From Serpens sp035497915 (GTDB lineage Bacteria; Pseudomonadota; Gammaproteobacteria; Pseudomonadales; Pseudomonadaceae): DNA of 64,000 bases. Positions 63,634-64,000 of this stretch are shown one piece after another (position 1 is the stretch's first letter; every line of letters begins with the position of its first letter). The notes under the pieces were generated by a model, which worked only from the letters and a program-made list of their open reading frames with translations, was not told where the DNA came from and searched no databases. The position numbers were made by a program, and so were the translations under genes. The stretch covers positions 124,001 through 188,000 of the forward strand of contig NZ_DATJCS010000036.1 in assembly GCF_035497915.1 (NCBI RefSeq), in the 5' to 3' direction.

Positions 63634-64000
63634 GCTGCAACCCTGACGGCAGCCGCCAGGCTGGCCAGCGCCGCCGCGTTCGTCGTCGGGCTGGCCAGCG
63701 CGGCGAGCCACTGCGGCGCCGCGCCGGATTCCCGGTCGGGCCAGGGCGCGGCAACTGCCTCCAGGCGGCGCAGCAGCTCGCGTTCGGCATCCTGTTCGAG
63801 TTCCGCCAGGCGCCGGCGCAGCGTGGCAAGCCCGGCATCCTGGCTGGCCGCCGTCTTCCAGCGCCGCCGCAGATCGCGCAATGGCGCGATCACGTCGCGT
63901 TGCCAGTCGGCCGCGACCTCGCGCAGCTGCCGACCGCGCGCCGGCGTGCAGGCCACGCCGCGTTCACCCAACCAGGCGGCGCACAGCAACAGGCAGATGT
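63627..64000 (-). CDS. TIGR02444 family protein, 5' end outside the window
   Basis: At least 123 codons, open to the right edge (reading ICLLLCAAWLGERGVACTPA). The pattern LLLCAAWL...LREVAADWQRDVIAPLRDLRRRWK matches the small TIGR02444 family of pseudomonads. Function unknown. Its start lies beyond 64000. It converges with algP and their ends overlap by 7 bases. Confidence 0.8.
   Translation of the reverse strand, partial: ICLLLCAAWLGERGVACTPARGRQLREVAADWQRDVIAPLRDLRRRWKTAASQDAGLATLRRRLAELEQDAERELLRRLEAVAAPWPDRESGAAPQWLAALASPTTNAAALASLAAAVRVAAY

Overview
This 64 kb window is GC-rich chromosomal DNA from a gammaproteobacterium, almost certainly a Pseudomonas (or a genus recently split from it). 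The evidence is gene order: lppL-lysA-dapF-DUF484-xerC, cyaY-rnk, argH/algZ-algR-hemC-hemD-hemX-hemY-dsbB-algQ-algP, and an agu/spu polyamine locus all follow pseudomonad arrangements. No tRNA, rRNA, CRISPR array or transposase was recognised.

Layout. 0.2-4 kb: a truncated ToxR-like regulator, a short flagellin, an M23 peptidase and a response regulator. 4.2-16 kb: core genes (HAD hydrolase, xerC, DUF484, dapF, lysA, lppL; cyaY and rnk opposite; trhP; a PAT-type MFS carrier; a methyltransferase and rep). 16-23.6 kb: a lower-GC accessory block with two tandem exported paralogues, a MycE-like methyltransferase and a TPR/GT41 O-GlcNAc-transferase-like protein. 23.6-37.3 kb: two divergent flagellar operons, fliMNPQR-flhBA on the minus strand and a sigma-54 activator plus fliEFGHIJ on the plus strand. 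37.4-39.5 kb: TetR, Tim44-like and SMI1/KNR4 genes. 39.7-52.9 kb: polyamine catabolism and uptake (aguBA, aguR, spuI, spuBCDEFGH). 53-64 kb: nnrS, argH, algZR, hemCDXY, dsbB, algQ, algP and a partial TIGR02444 gene.

How it fits together. The flagellar genes have the order described for the lateral systems of Vibrio and Aeromonas (fliMNPQRflhBA divergent from lafK-fliEFGHIJ, without fliO), not that of the usual polar Pseudomonas cluster. FliM lacks the N-terminal CheY-binding peptide, and the flagellin 22 kb away starts unlike a polar FliC. The minus-strand flagellar operon runs on, with small gaps, into the GT41 protein, the methyltransferase and the twin exported proteins. This suggests, as inference, a flagellin-decorating and envelope module attached to a lateral flagellum. 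It is the most interesting region here.

The polyamine genes turn agmatine into putrescine (AguA, AguB) and import polyamines and degrade them by gamma-glutamylation and transamination (SpuDEFGH, SpuB/SpuI, SpuC). The spuA hydrolase found in P. aeruginosa between spuI and spuB is absent. Intergenic spaces carry at least three families of palindromic REP-like repeats, and these create several spurious ORFs.
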